DNA of 58,616 bases from an uncultured Eggerthellaceae bacterium (GCA_937892845.1 CALBGP010000002.1:1-58616); one strand, 5' to 3'; positions 8,813 through 16,722 are shown, numbered from the stretch's first letter. Made by a program: numbers and translations. Notes: generated from the sequence alone by a model not told the origin.

Positions 8813-9447
8813 TGTATGCCGTTTTCGCCTGCATCGCCGGGGGATTGTGCGCGGCGGTCATTGCATTTCAAGTGTCCTTTGCACGGCAGGTTCGTGTTGC
8901 GGAAAGGCTTCGAGGGGTTTTTGCATCTTCAGGTGGGGGCCTGCGACGGCTTTTCGCCTCACGAGCTGGCGGGGGCGAAAGTCCGCGCGCCCGCAGGCGA
9001 CGCACGAGTGAGATGGAAAGGCATCTGCCTGAATTGGCGGAGACGCTTTCCATGGGTTTGAAGGCGGGGCTGCCCCTGGATAGGGCCTTCGCCTTGTACT
9101 GCACGCGCTTCGATGATGTTCTAGCGGTTTCGTGCGGCAACGCATACGGCAGATGGAGCAGCGGCCTTGCCACGCGGGAGGAGGCGCTTGCCCAGATGGC
9201 GGCGGGGTTCGATTCGCCCATGCTCGATCGGCTGACGGCATCGATCTCGCGTACGGCGCGATTCGGCGGATCGTTGGCGCGTTCGCTTGACCTGCTTGCC
9301 GCCGAGGCCCGCGGACGAAGCCGTGCCGCCGCCGAAGAACGCATAGCAAAGATACCGGTGAAGATGATGGTTCCGACCGCCGTTCTCATCCTGCCCGCCA
9401 TGCTCATCGTAGTCATGGGGCCGGTGCTATTGGAGGCGGTTTCTTGA
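8812..9447 (+). CDS. tadC: Tad platform protein TadC
   Basis: Second GspF-type platform protein, 211 residues, shorter than most TadC proteins (about 290-330). It has an N-terminal membrane segment, a basic stretch (RARRRR), the T2SSF core LPELAETLSMGLKAGLPLDRAF and a C-terminal helix VLILPAMLIVVMGPVLL. The start overlaps the tadB stop; a GTG at 8809 is an equally possible first codon. TadB and TadC together anchor the TadA ATPase and feed pilins into the filament. Confidence 0.85.
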   Translation: MYAVFACIAGGLCAAVIAFQVSFARQVRVAERLRGVFASSGGGLRRLFASRAGGGESPRARRRRTSEMERHLPELAETLSMGLKAGLPLDRAFALYCTRFDDVLAVSCGNAYGRWSSGLATREEALAQMAAGFDSPMLDRLTASISRTARFGGSLARSLDLLAAEARGRSRAAAEERIAKIPVKMMVPTAVLILPAMLIVVMGPVLLEAVS

Positions 9448-9504
9448 AGGGTGCAAGTGAGGGAAATGCATCATGGAAGGTGGGGCGTATGAAAGGAGTT
9501 CGCC

Positions 9505-9735
9505 ATGGGATTGAAGAATGCTGCCATGCAGAAGATGGCGCGTGCGCACGCGGCAATGCTTCGTGTGCAAGGGGAGATGAAATGCAAGATGAGGGATGCG
9601 CACGGGCAGGCGACGACGGAGTACGCCATCCTGGTGGGTGTTCTCGTTGTTGTGGCTGTTTTGGCCATCACGCTGTTCAAGCCGAAGATCGAGGAGCTTT
9701 GGAGCGCCATCGCGGAATCCATCAACGGGCTGTGA
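9505..9735 (+). CDS. flp: Flp-type major pilin
   Basis: Small 76-residue prepilin. It has an unusually long basic leader (about 33 residues), then GQATTEYAILVGVLVVVAVL: a class III/Flp cleavage context with Gly at -1 and Glu at +5, followed by the hydrophobic assembly helix and a short C-terminal tail. It has its own binding site (GAAAGGAG before ATG). It is followed without a gap by a second, smaller pilin-like gene. No prepilin peptidase (TadV) is encoded in the window, so processing must use one encoded elsewhere. Confidence 0.88.
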   Translation: MGLKNAAMQKMARAHAAMLRVQGEMKCKMRDAHGQATTEYAILVGVLVVVAVLAITLFKPKIEELWSAIAESINGL

Positions 9736-9926
9736 TTGCGCGCCTTGCCGACCGTTCGGGGCAGTCGACGGTGGAATACGCCTTGGTGGCGGCTGCCCTT
9801 TCGGCCATCGTCTTGGGCTTGGGGGCGCTGTGGCGGTTCGCATCGGATGGGTCGGTGTCGCAGGCTCTGGCCCGCTCTCTTACCCATACGCTTCCTTCGG
9901 GGGTGCTCGATGTTCTGGCGTTCTGA
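9732..9926 (+). CDS. Small TadE/Flp-like pseudopilin
   Basis: 64-residue protein starting at a GTG that overlaps the flp stop (GTGA). The sequence SGQSTVEYALVAAALSAIV is the same prepilin signature as in the major pilin, with Glu at +5 and a single hydrophobic helix. The rest is short and has no recognisable domain. It is probably a minor pilin or an initiation pseudopilin. The longer open frame upstream is a shadow over flp. The 3' end overlaps the next TadE-like gene by 17 bases. Confidence 0.72.
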   Translation: MIARLADRSGQSTVEYALVAAALSAIVLGLGALWRFASDGSVSQALARSLTHTLPSGVLDVLAF

Positions 9927-10410
9927 GGTGCTCCGTCGTCTTGCATGCCGCAAAGGACAGGCGACGGTGGAGGCTGCGTTTCTGATTCCGGTGATGTTCA
10001 CGGCGCTTTTGGTGCTGCTTCAGCCGGCGATGCTCCTGTTCGGACGGGTGGCCATGCAGCATGCGGCGTCGGAGGGGTGCCGCTATCTGCTGACCGCCTC
10101 CGAGCAGGACGCCGTGGCCTCCATCGAACGGCACTTGGATGCGGTTCCGGACATTCCCGTTCTCCACGTTGGCGAATGGGACGTGGATGTCGGGGCGGGG
10201 GTCGATTCGGTGACGGTTCGGATTTCGCACGGGGTGCGTCCGCTTCCCGTGATAGGGGTGTTCGTCCGTGCGGCGGGTGCACTTGATTCGCGCGGGCTCA
10301 TGGTCCAGGAGGTCGTATGCACTATGCCGGCACGTGCGCCATGGCTCGCGGATGGGAGCGCGCCATGCGATCCGTCTGCGTGGCCGCAGCGCTGGGAGGA
10401 GGCGGTTTGA
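9910..10410 (+). CDS. tadE: TadE-like minor pilin
   Basis: 166-residue pseudopilin. After a short basic N-terminus comes GQATVEAAFLIPVMFTALLV, a TadE-family prepilin helix with Glu at +5, then an extracytoplasmic domain with one Cys pair near the C-terminus. TadE proteins are cleaved by the prepilin peptidase and act as minor components needed for pilus assembly. The ATG at 9910 lies inside the previous gene with a GGGGGT binding site upstream. It is followed immediately by the large TadG-like gene. Confidence 0.82.
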   Translation: MFWRSEVLRRLACRKGQATVEAAFLIPVMFTALLVLLQPAMLLFGRVAMQHAASEGCRYLLTASEQDAVASIERHLDAVPDIPVLHVGEWDVDVGAGVDSVTVRISHGVRPLPVIGVFVRAAGALDSRGLMVQEVVCTMPARAPWLADGSAPCDPSAWPQRWEEAV

Positions 10411-12270
10411 GTGGGTTTCATGAGGGTATTCGTCAAGGACCAGGATGGATTCACGGCTGCCGGATCAGCCGTGGCCCTGCTTGTGGCCTGCGCCCTCATC
10501 TTCTCTTCGGTCCAGGTCTACCGGGTTCAAAGCGCTGCGGGCAAAACGCAGCACGTGGCTGACGCCGTGGCTTTGGCGGCTGAAAACGAAGTCGCTTCAT
10601 TCATGGTGGCGGTGCGCGTATGCGATGCGAGCCTTCTGACCATGACCATGTCAGGGCTCACGCTCTTGGCGGTGGGAACGGCATGCCTGTGCGCGCCGCC
10701 TGCGGCGGCCATCGGTCGGCAATGCATTGATGCGGGTAGGAAGATCTTGGATGCGCGGGATAGCGCGGCGGAGAAGATGGTTACGGGTCTCAATGCCATG
10801 CAGGATGCCCTTCCTGCGGCTGCGGTTGCACAGGGCATGTCCGTTGCCGTTCTCAACTCGTCTTCCGAAGTGTCGTATGCAGGCTATGTGGAACTGGCGC
10901 CCATGTCTGCTCCTGATGTGGCGCTTTCGGGTGCGCTGTCGGTATCGGGTGCCGCTGACGAAGTGGAAGAGCGGGCTGACGGTCTGGAGGAGCAGGCGGC
11001 AGCAGCCCAGGAGGCCATGGACCGGGCCCAGGAGGCCATTGAGGACGCGTACATGCATGATTGCGGCAATGCGCCGGGGTACTGCATGCAGGAACGTGCG
11101 GCTTCGCTGTCGGATATAGATCCTGACCTCAACCCCATCTACCATTCGTCTTCGACCTGGTCGTTCGGTGTCGCTCTTGCTCGTGCCCAGGAATACTATC
11201 CATGCCGCATCATGGAGGAGGAGCCGCTTGACGGCTCGGTTGAGGAAGAGGTCAGAAGCGCTCTTCGGCTGCGGTTTTACGAATACGCCTATGAGATGGT
11301 GATGGAGGGGTATGTCGTCGAGGATGAGCACGGCGTCTACGACATGGATTTCCCCGATCTTCCTGCGAACACTGAAGCCATGAAGGGTACGCGGCTCTAT
11401 ACCGATCGAGTCTATCCCGTAAGCGATGAGGCGCAGGGTCCGGTGATCCACGCCTATGCTCGGTGTCCGGGCAATTCCGGTGCGGTTTCGGGGCTGGGGT
11501 CACTTGAGGGGCTGGATGCAGGCGAATACGAGCAATGCCCCGTATGCCGGCTTACTCCGGAAGCCCTTGGCAGCGTTGCTGCAGCATCGACCTCCATCGA
11601 GAACGGCTTCGAGTACCACTATCGCAAGGTTGCCCAGGCGGCTGAGCGCTACATGGCCGCCCGCGCAGAGGCCCAGCCTCATCTGGATGAAGCACGTGCT
11701 GCGGCCCAGGAGATCTTCGACATGCTGGCCGAATGGATGCAGGAAGCTGCATCGTGCAGGATAGAGGCATACCCTCCGGGCAGATTCGGGGCGGTTGCGG
11801 CGGTTGCGGCCGATTGTTCGGGCGCCGCGGGTGGATTGCCGTTCATCTCGGAGGCTGGCTTGGGCCCGACTTCGGCCATTTCCGCAGCGGTGATTGCGGA
11901 GGACGGGGCCGAAAACGTGGTCGAGGGCTTGGCGGATGCCGCGCTTGAGGCGCTTGGCGTGCAGGGACTGGCGTCCGGCAACAGCGCTATCGGACGGATT
12001 TGGGGAGCCATGCTGGACTTCTACAAAGGAGGCGTTGACGGTGTGGATGCTGCTTTGCGGGAAGTGGTCGGCGCGCTTCCCCTGGTGGGTGTTTTGGGGG
12101 ATTGGGCGGCTGATGCCCTTGGGGGCCTTGTGGCGGATGCGGGGCTTTCTCCCGCGCGTACGGCCGCACCCAAAACGGTTCTGCTCAACACCGACTACGT
12201 GCTCGGGTATTCCGAAGGCCCGCTTTCGGGCGCGATCAGGGAGGCGAAGCATGCTGCCGAAGCTTTCTGA
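10411..12270 (+). CDS. Large TadG-like pilus-associated surface protein
   Basis: 619-residue protein with no close family I can name. The N-terminus DGFTAAGSAVALLVACALI resembles a TadE/G prepilin helix without the canonical Glu at +5, so it may be a non-cleaved membrane anchor. The extracytoplasmic part has a strong Ala/Glu coiled coil at about 185-215 (EEQAAAAQEAMDRAQEAIED), several Cys, and a second helical region near 405-440; no VWA/MIDAS motif (DxSxS) is visible, unlike classical TadG. The start is GTG 10411 after GGGAGGAGG; ATG 10420 is an alternative. The gene sits among pseudopilins and overlaps the next gene, so a pilus-tip or scaffold role is likely but inferred. Confidence 0.75.
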   Translation: MGFMRVFVKDQDGFTAAGSAVALLVACALIFSSVQVYRVQSAAGKTQHVADAVALAAENEVASFMVAVRVCDASLLTMTMSGLTLLAVGTACLCAPPAAAIGRQCIDAGRKILDARDSAAEKMVTGLNAMQDALPAAAVAQGMSVAVLNSSSEVSYAGYVELAPMSAPDVALSGALSVSGAADEVEERADGLEEQAAAAQEAMDRAQEAIEDAYMHDCGNAPGYCMQERAASLSDIDPDLNPIYHSSSTWSFGVALARAQEYYPCRIMEEEPLDGSVEEEVRSALRLRFYEYAYEMVMEGYVVEDEHGVYDMDFPDLPANTEAMKGTRLYTDRVYPVSDEAQGPVIHAYARCPGNSGAVSGLGSLEGLDAGEYEQCPVCRLTPEALGSVAAASTSIENGFEYHYRKVAQAAERYMAARAEAQPHLDEARAAAQEIFDMLAEWMQEAASCRIEAYPPGRFGAVAAVAADCSGAAGGLPFISEAGLGPTSAISAAVIAEDGAENVVEGLADAALEALGVQGLASGNSAIGRIWGAMLDFYKGGVDGVDAALREVVGALPLVGVLGDWAADALGGLVADAGLSPARTAAPKTVLLNTDYVLGYSEGPLSGAIREAKHAAEAF

Positions 12271-12670
12271 GCAATCCGGTCAGATGACCGTCGAGTTCGC
12301 CGTGGTGTTTCCCGTCATGCTGGTTGTGGCCGCCATAGCCCTGCACGCCATGGCGTATGCGGGGGAGTGTGCGCGATTCGACGAGGCGGTTCGCAATGCC
12401 GTGCGCTTCGAGGTGGAGAACGGCTCGGTGCCGGAGGATGCGACGGGGTCCATCGAGCGTGCGGTCCGCGCATGCATGGACCGCGAGGTTGAAGTCTCTG
12501 CGTCCTGTGAAGGGGCGGGAGTGGGGCAGGTTCGCTATGCGGTCTGTCTGCGCATGCCGCCAACGCTATTCGGGTTCCCTTTGAGAGAGGTGGCGGGATT
12601 TTCGGTTCCGCCGCTTGAGCATCGAAGCGAGATGGTGGCGTGCGTCAGGAGGAAGGCGGTGGTGGTGTGA
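12251..12670 (+). CDS. tadE: TadE-like minor pilin
   Basis: 139-residue pseudopilin. The N-terminal SGQMTVEFAVVFPVMLVVAA has Gly at -1 and Glu at +5 ahead of a hydrophobic helix, followed by an extracytoplasmic domain with three Cys. It overlaps the end of the TadG-like gene by 20 bases and its stop overlaps the DUF192 start. It is the fourth prepilin-type protein of the operon. Confidence 0.82.
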   Translation: MLPKLSEQSGQMTVEFAVVFPVMLVVAAIALHAMAYAGECARFDEAVRNAVRFEVENGSVPEDATGSIERAVRACMDREVEVSASCEGAGVGQVRYAVCLRMPPTLFGFPLREVAGFSVPPLEHRSEMVACVRRKAVVV

Positions 12671-13050
12671 GCAGATTTGAAGTTGCGATGACCGGAAGAG
12701 CGAAGCTTGCGGGGCTGTTCGCCTATGCGCCGGATGGTGATGTGGTGTTGATGCTTGCGGGATGCTGCGATATCCATACGTGCGGCATGCGTTCGCCCAT
12801 CGATGCTGCCTTCGTGGATGCTCAGGGCACGGTGATTGAATCTCTGCGCGGCATCCTGCCGTGGCGACGTTTCAGGCGTCCGGGCGCTGCAGCGGTGCTT
12901 GAGCGCTACTCCGTCTTCGGTGACCCTTGGCCTGCGAAGGGCTCATGCGTAGGGGAGATGTATCCAAAGGCGGCAGAGATCTTGGAGTCTATGGGAAAGG
13001 ATCGTTCATTATTACGGAGAGAGGAGCCATCATGGGAGAAGATGCGATGA
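12667..13050 (+). CDS. DUF192 family protein
   Basis: 127-residue protein starting at a GTG that overlaps the TadE stop. The central motif HTCGMRSPIDAAFVDAQGTV matches the DUF192 core (family pattern W/T-M-x-N/S-P-I/L-D-xxFxD). DUF192 proteins are usually exported, but here no signal peptide is visible. The function is unknown; in this operon it is genetically tied to the pilus genes. Its 3' end overlaps the zinc-ribbon gene by 19 bases. Confidence 0.75.
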   Translation: MSRFEVAMTGRAKLAGLFAYAPDGDVVLMLAGCCDIHTCGMRSPIDAAFVDAQGTVIESLRGILPWRRFRRPGAAAVLERYSVFGDPWPAKGSCVGEMYPKAAEILESMGKDRSLLRREEPSWEKMR

Positions 13051-13346
13051 AGACCTGCCCGGTATGCGGAGCCGAATGCTTTAAGGATATGGAGACGTGC
13101 TTTTCGTGCCTGCATGTATTCGACGCCCAGGATGCGTGCGCTGCGGATCGGCTTACGTTCGGCATTCCTGCGGACTGCGATTTCGCCGCAGAAGAGGAGT
13201 TTGTTCCCGAAGAGGCCGTTGCTGTGTCAGCTCCCGCTTGCGGAATCAATGCGCCTGGAATTGTTTTGGATGGTGAAACCCCTGTTCAATTGCGGATTGT
13301 GGTAGATTTGAGCGGACTTGCGCCAAGATACTTCCAAAAAAGTTAG
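13032..13346 (+). CDS. Zinc-ribbon protein of unknown function
   Basis: 104-residue protein with an N-terminal four-cysteine ribbon, CPVCG and CFSC about 15 residues apart, then an acidic linker and a C-terminal segment (VQLRIVVDLSGL). AGAGAGGAG precedes the ATG at 13032. It is the last gene of the Tad operon before the iron locus and could be a regulator or assembly factor; no partner domain is recognisable. The longer open frame upstream is a shadow over the DUF192 gene. Confidence 0.6.
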   Translation: MGEDAMKTCPVCGAECFKDMETCFSCLHVFDAQDACAADRLTFGIPADCDFAAEEEFVPEEAVAVSAPACGINAPGIVLDGETPVQLRIVVDLSGLAPRYFQKS

Positions 13347-13390
13347 TTTAGGGTTTCTTTTTGCCGGGCAAACGTGTATCATGCCAAGAA

Positions 13391-13406
13391 GTTAACCGAT
13401 GCTTAC
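13391..13406 (+). promoter_or_regulatory. Candidate DtxR-family operator before feoA
   Basis: GTTAACCGATGCTTAC is a near-perfect dyad (GTwAnC-n4-GnTwAC) lying between a likely -10 (TATCAT at 13377-13382) and the feoA start, where a repressor would block transcription. A closely related site precedes each feoB gene (14092, 16648), and a DtxR-family gene closes the locus. Confidence 0.55.
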
Positions 13407-13415
13407 TTAAGGAGC

Positions 13416-13676
13416 ATGATGGAGCGCGATGTGAAAAACGGCCGCAGCGCCTTGCCCCCTTTGCCGCTGGCACTTGTATCCGCTGGTCAGCGGGCAATGG
13501 TTGTGGGCGTGCGCGGTGCCAGGGAGACGCGCCGCCACCTTGAGACTTTGGGATTCACCGAAGGGTCGAGCGTCACGGTGGTCAGCTCATCGGGCGGGAA
13601 TCTGGTGGTCGAGGTTCGCGGATCCCAGATTGCCCTTGACCGTAAGATAGCCATGGATGTCATGGCTGCCGGCTGA
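13416..13676 (+). CDS. feoA: FeoA family ferrous iron transport protein
   Basis: 86-residue cytoplasmic SH3-like protein that assists FeoB. The core GARETRRHLETLGFTEGSSV and the final VEVRGSQIALDRKIAMDV match FeoA. It carries an N-terminal extension of about 25 residues compared with the second FeoA. AAGGAG precedes the start; the ATG at 13419 is about as likely as 13416. The candidate DtxR operator lies just upstream. Confidence 0.85.
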   Translation: MMERDVKNGRSALPPLPLALVSAGQRAMVVGVRGARETRRHLETLGFTEGSSVTVVSSSGGNLVVEVRGSQIALDRKIAMDVMAAG

Positions 13677-13741
13677 TCTTCAAGCCATGCACCGCCGGCT
13701 GCGAAACTGCAATCAGGCCACGTACCAGGAAAGTAGGAAGA

Positions 13742-13987
13742 ATGTCAGAAGCACAGACGGAAACCTTGCGTGATATCCCCATCGGAGGGAAGGCGAAGGT
13801 TCTCAAGCTCACGGGAGAAGGGGCCCTCAAGCGCCATATCATGGACATGGGCATCACCAAGGGCGTCGAGGTGTTCGTCCGCAAGGTAGCACCTCTGGGA
13901 GACCCCATTGAGGTGACGGTGCGCGGATACGAGCTGTCTTTGCGCAAGAGCGAAGCCGAAAGCATTCTGGTCGAATCTTTGGCTTGA
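13742..13987 (+). CDS. feoA: FeoA family ferrous iron transport protein
   Basis: 81-residue FeoA with the core LRDIPIGGKAKVLKLTGEG, RHIMDMGITKGVEVFV and IEVTVRGYELSLRKSEAE. It follows the first feoA by 65 bases and is followed by a rho-independent terminator, so the two feoA genes form a short unit of their own. The two FeoA copies are divergent from each other and may each serve one of the two FeoB transporters. Confidence 0.9.
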   Translation: MSEAQTETLRDIPIGGKAKVLKLTGEGALKRHIMDMGITKGVEVFVRKVAPLGDPIEVTVRGYELSLRKSEAESILVESLA

Positions 13988-14059
13988 TGCCGGATGCTCT
14001 ACGGTGGCGAGGGGTTGCTCCGGTGAATTCCGGGGACCCTTCGACCCGTTTTGAATCAT

Positions 14060-14082
14060 GCCGCTGCGAGCGGCTTTCTTTT
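14060..14082 (+). terminator. Rho-independent terminator after the feoA pair
   Basis: Stem GCCGCT/AGCGGC with a GCG loop, followed by TTTCTTTT. It implies that feoB has its own promoter, next to the operator-like site at 14092. Confidence 0.72.
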
Positions 14083-14091
14083 CCCCCACGA

Positions 14092-14107
14092 GTTAACCAA
14101 AGCTAAC
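14092..14107 (+). promoter_or_regulatory. Candidate DtxR-family operator before feoB 1
   Basis: GTTAACCAAAGCTAAC, an inverted repeat GTTAnC-n4-GnTAAC, ends 4 bases before the ribosome binding site of the first feoB. It shares 12 of 16 positions with the site at 13391. Confidence 0.55.
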
Positions 14108-14124
14108 AAAAGAAGGAGATGAAC

Positions 14125-16404
14125 ATGGGAGCTCGAATCGCTCTTGCGGGCAATCCGAATGCCGGCAAGACCACATTGTTCAACCTGCTCACGGGCGCCA
14201 ATCAGTATGTAGGAAACTGGCCGGGCGTCACCGTGGAGAAGAAGGAGGGGCGCTATCTCAAGGATAAGTCCGTTTCCATGGTGGATTTGCCCGGCATTTA
14301 CTCGCTGTCCCCGTATTCCCCTGAGGAAGTGGTGAGCCGCGACTTTTTGATGGGAGTGCAGGCGGGCGAGAGGCGCCCCGATGCCGTGATCAACGTGGTC
14401 GATGCCACGAACCTGGAGCGCAATCTCTATCTGACCACGCAGATCTTGGAATTGGGCATCCCTGTGGTGGTGGCGCTCAACATGGTTGACCTGACCGAGA
14501 AAGCGGGAGACACGATAGATGCGCATGCCCTCTCCGCTTCGCTCGGCTGCCCGGTGGTTTCCGTGAGCGCACTGCGCCGAACGGGTATCGATGCGCTCAT
14601 GGATGCCGTCATCGCCGCCTGCGCAGATCAGGCTCCTGAGCACAACATGCCCTTCGATGCCGCTGTAGAGCAGGCCATCTCCCAGGTGCAATCCATAGCA
14701 GCCGGGAGCATCCCTTCGGGTTTGGAGCGTTGGTATGCCATCAAGCTTTTGGAGGGCGAAGAGCTTGCCTGCGGAGCCATCAGTCTGAGCGAGGCGGAGC
14801 AGGCGGCCGTCTTGGGCATCCGCTCCAAGCTGGAAAGCCTTTTCGAGGACGATATCGAAAGCATCATCACATCGGAGCGTTATGCCGCCATCGCGCATGT
14901 TGCCGATCGCGCGGTTGAACGTTCGGCATCCGGGCTGACTCTGTCCCAGAAGATTGACCGCGTTGTGACCAACCGCTGGCTTGGGCTTCCCATCTTCGTT
15001 TTGGTCATGACGGCCGTCTATTATCTGGCGGTTTCTGTGGGCGGCGGCGTGGTCACCGACTGGGCCAATGACGGCATCTCCGGTGACGGCTGGGATTACT
15101 GGGGCGTGTTCGTTCCGGGATTGACGCCCATCGCCACGGGATTCCTTGAGTCCGTGGGCTGCGCGGCGTGGCTGCAGAGCCTCATCGTCGACGGCGTGAT
15201 CGCCGGTGTCGGCGCGGTCATCGGCTTCGTCCCGCAGATGATCATCTTGTTTGTCATGCTGTCTTTTCTCGAGGCATGCGGTTACCTGGCGCGCGTTGCA
15301 TTCATCATGGACCGAATCTTTCGAAAGTTCGGCCTATCGGGCAAAAGCTTCATCCCCATGCTCATCGCTTCCGGCTGCGGCGTGCCTGCCGTCATGGCCA
15401 CCAAAACCATTGAAAACGAGCGCGACCGCCGCATGACCATCACCACCACCACCATGATCCCGTGTGGCGCCAAGCTTCCCGTGATCGCGTTGGTGTTCGG
15501 TGCGCTGGCCGGGCAGGTTGCCGAGGATGTGTGGTGGGTTGCGCCCCTGTTCTACTTCCTGGGTGTGGCCGCCGTCATCGTCTCCGGCATCATGCTGCGC
15601 AAGACCCGCATGTTCGCGGGCGAGGCGACCCCGTTCATCATGGAGCTGCCGCAATACCATCTTCCCGCCGTGCGCACCGTTGCCTTCGCCACGTGGGAGC
15701 GTGTGAAGAGCTACATCATCAAAGCCGGTACCGTGATCTTCCTTTCCTCCATTGTCATCTGGTTCCTCATGAACTTCGGATTCGTGAACGGCAGCTTCGG
15801 ACTGCTTGACCCTGAGGTCGAAGGCTACATCGAGAACAGTCTCATGGCCCTCGTCGGCGGCGCCATCGCCTGGCTGTTTACGCCGCTTGGGTTCGGCGAT
15901 TGGCAGGCAACCGTGGTTTCTGCAACCGGCCTTGTGGCTAAGGAGAACGTGGTTGCAACCGTGGCCATCCTCGGCAATCTTGGCGAAGCCGGCGAGGCCG
16001 ACCCCTCCATGTGGCAGGCGTTTGCCGCCATGCTGGGAGGAAGCGTTCCCGCCATCCTGTCCTTCTGCGCTTTCAACCTGCTGTGCGCTCCCTGCTTCGC
16101 AGCCATCGGTGCCATCCGCCGTCAGATGGAATCGGCGAAGTGGACGTGGTTCGCAATCGGCTACATGACCCTATTCGCCTACGCGGTATCCCTCATGATC
16201 TACCAGTTCGGCATCTTCATCGGCGGTGCGGGCTTCTCGGTGGGCACTGCTGCGGCGTTGGTTGTGGCTGCGGCCATGCTCTTCCAGCTGCTGCGCCCCA
16301 TGCCCGATTGGTCGGCCAAGAAGGAATCCGACTTGGCGCGTGGCCGCTTCGGCCGTCCGCGTTTCCCCTTCGGCCCGGCGTCTGCGGCGAAGGCGGGTGA
16401 GTAG
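14125..16404 (+). CDS. feoB: Ferrous iron transporter FeoB (copy 1)
   Basis: Membrane Fe(II) transporter with an N-terminal G domain. About 759 residues. G1 GNPNAGKTT at 10-18, G3 DLPGIYSLSPYS, G4 NMVD; then a helical GDI-like domain and the polytopic membrane region with two mirrored gate segments, including ASGCGVPAVMATKTIENERDRR and FCAFNLLCAPCFAAI. I prefer the ATG at 14125 because AGAAGGAG ends directly before the earlier ATG at 14119. The gene is followed one base later by a Cys-rich membrane protein gene. It is about 60-65% similar by eye to the second FeoB, so the pair looks like an old duplication. Confidence 0.97.
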   Translation: MGARIALAGNPNAGKTTLFNLLTGANQYVGNWPGVTVEKKEGRYLKDKSVSMVDLPGIYSLSPYSPEEVVSRDFLMGVQAGERRPDAVINVVDATNLERNLYLTTQILELGIPVVVALNMVDLTEKAGDTIDAHALSASLGCPVVSVSALRRTGIDALMDAVIAACADQAPEHNMPFDAAVEQAISQVQSIAAGSIPSGLERWYAIKLLEGEELACGAISLSEAEQAAVLGIRSKLESLFEDDIESIITSERYAAIAHVADRAVERSASGLTLSQKIDRVVTNRWLGLPIFVLVMTAVYYLAVSVGGGVVTDWANDGISGDGWDYWGVFVPGLTPIATGFLESVGCAAWLQSLIVDGVIAGVGAVIGFVPQMIILFVMLSFLEACGYLARVAFIMDRIFRKFGLSGKSFIPMLIASGCGVPAVMATKTIENERDRRMTITTTTMIPCGAKLPVIALVFGALAGQVAEDVWWVAPLFYFLGVAAVIVSGIMLRKTRMFAGEATPFIMELPQYHLPAVRTVAFATWERVKSYIIKAGTVIFLSSIVIWFLMNFGFVNGSFGLLDPEVEGYIENSLMALVGGAIAWLFTPLGFGDWQATVVSATGLVAKENVVATVAILGNLGEAGEADPSMWQAFAAMLGGSVPAILSFCAFNLLCAPCFAAIGAIRRQMESAKWTWFAIGYMTLFAYAVSLMIYQFGIFIGGAGFSVGTAAALVVAAAMLFQLLRPMPDWSAKKESDLARGRFGRPRFPFGPASAAKAGE

Positions 16405-16405
16405 C

Positions 16406-16651
16406 ATGCTGCCGCTTGAGATGTCTCTGTCCACGGCCGTCATTCTCTCGGTTCTCGTTGCTCTGGCCGCGGTGGCATGCCGCCGCCTGCTGCGACGGGG
16501 GGCATGCGGCTGCTCTTCGGGATCGGGCAAGCGGTCCTGCCAGGGAGGATGCGCCGGCTGCTCGTGCTCAGGTGCATGCGGATGTGCGGGCGCGAAGCCG
16601 TCTGTGTGCGTGTCGCGTGATTTCGCCGTACGAGGCGCGGTTGAAAAATAA
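16406..16651 (+). CDS. FeoB-associated Cys-rich membrane protein (copy 1)
   Basis: 81-residue protein with an N-terminal membrane helix (STAVILSVLVALAAVAC) followed by a dense Cys cluster of CxC type (ACGCSSGS, GCAGCSCSGACGC). This is the FeoB-associated Cys-rich membrane protein family that replaces FeoC in many Gram-positive bacteria and probably handles Fe(II) at the cytoplasmic mouth of FeoB. The ATG lies one base after the feoB stop, so the two are coupled. Confidence 0.85.
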   Translation: MLPLEMSLSTAVILSVLVALAAVACRRLLRRGACGCSSGSGKRSCQGGCAGCSCSGACGCAGAKPSVCVSRDFAVRGAVEK

Positions 16652-16663
16652 ACTAAGGTAAAC
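16648..16663 (+). promoter_or_regulatory. Candidate DtxR-family operator before feoB 2
   Basis: ATAAACTAAGGTAAAC; read on the other strand it is GTTTACCTTAGTTTAT, a weaker version of the sites at 13391 and 14092 (about 10 of 16 positions). It overlaps the stop of the preceding gene and lies about 100 bases before feoB 2. Confidence 0.4.
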
Positions 16664-16681
16664 TTATGCCGCTTCATAAGC

Positions 16682-16722
16682 GCCCGGACGCCGCTGGAAC
16701 CTCCTTCAGCCCGCGTCCGGGC
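16682..16722 (+). promoter_or_regulatory. Structured leader hairpin of feoB 2
   Basis: A ten-pair stem GCCCGGACGC/GCGTCCGGGC encloses a second small stem GCTG/CAGC whose loop holds CCTCCTT, the complement of a Shine-Dalgarno sequence. No U-run follows, so a simple terminator is unlikely. Confidence 0.4.

Noticed and set aside
16682..16722. Terminator before feoB 2
   Set aside because: Stem without a U-run; kept only as a leader hairpin.
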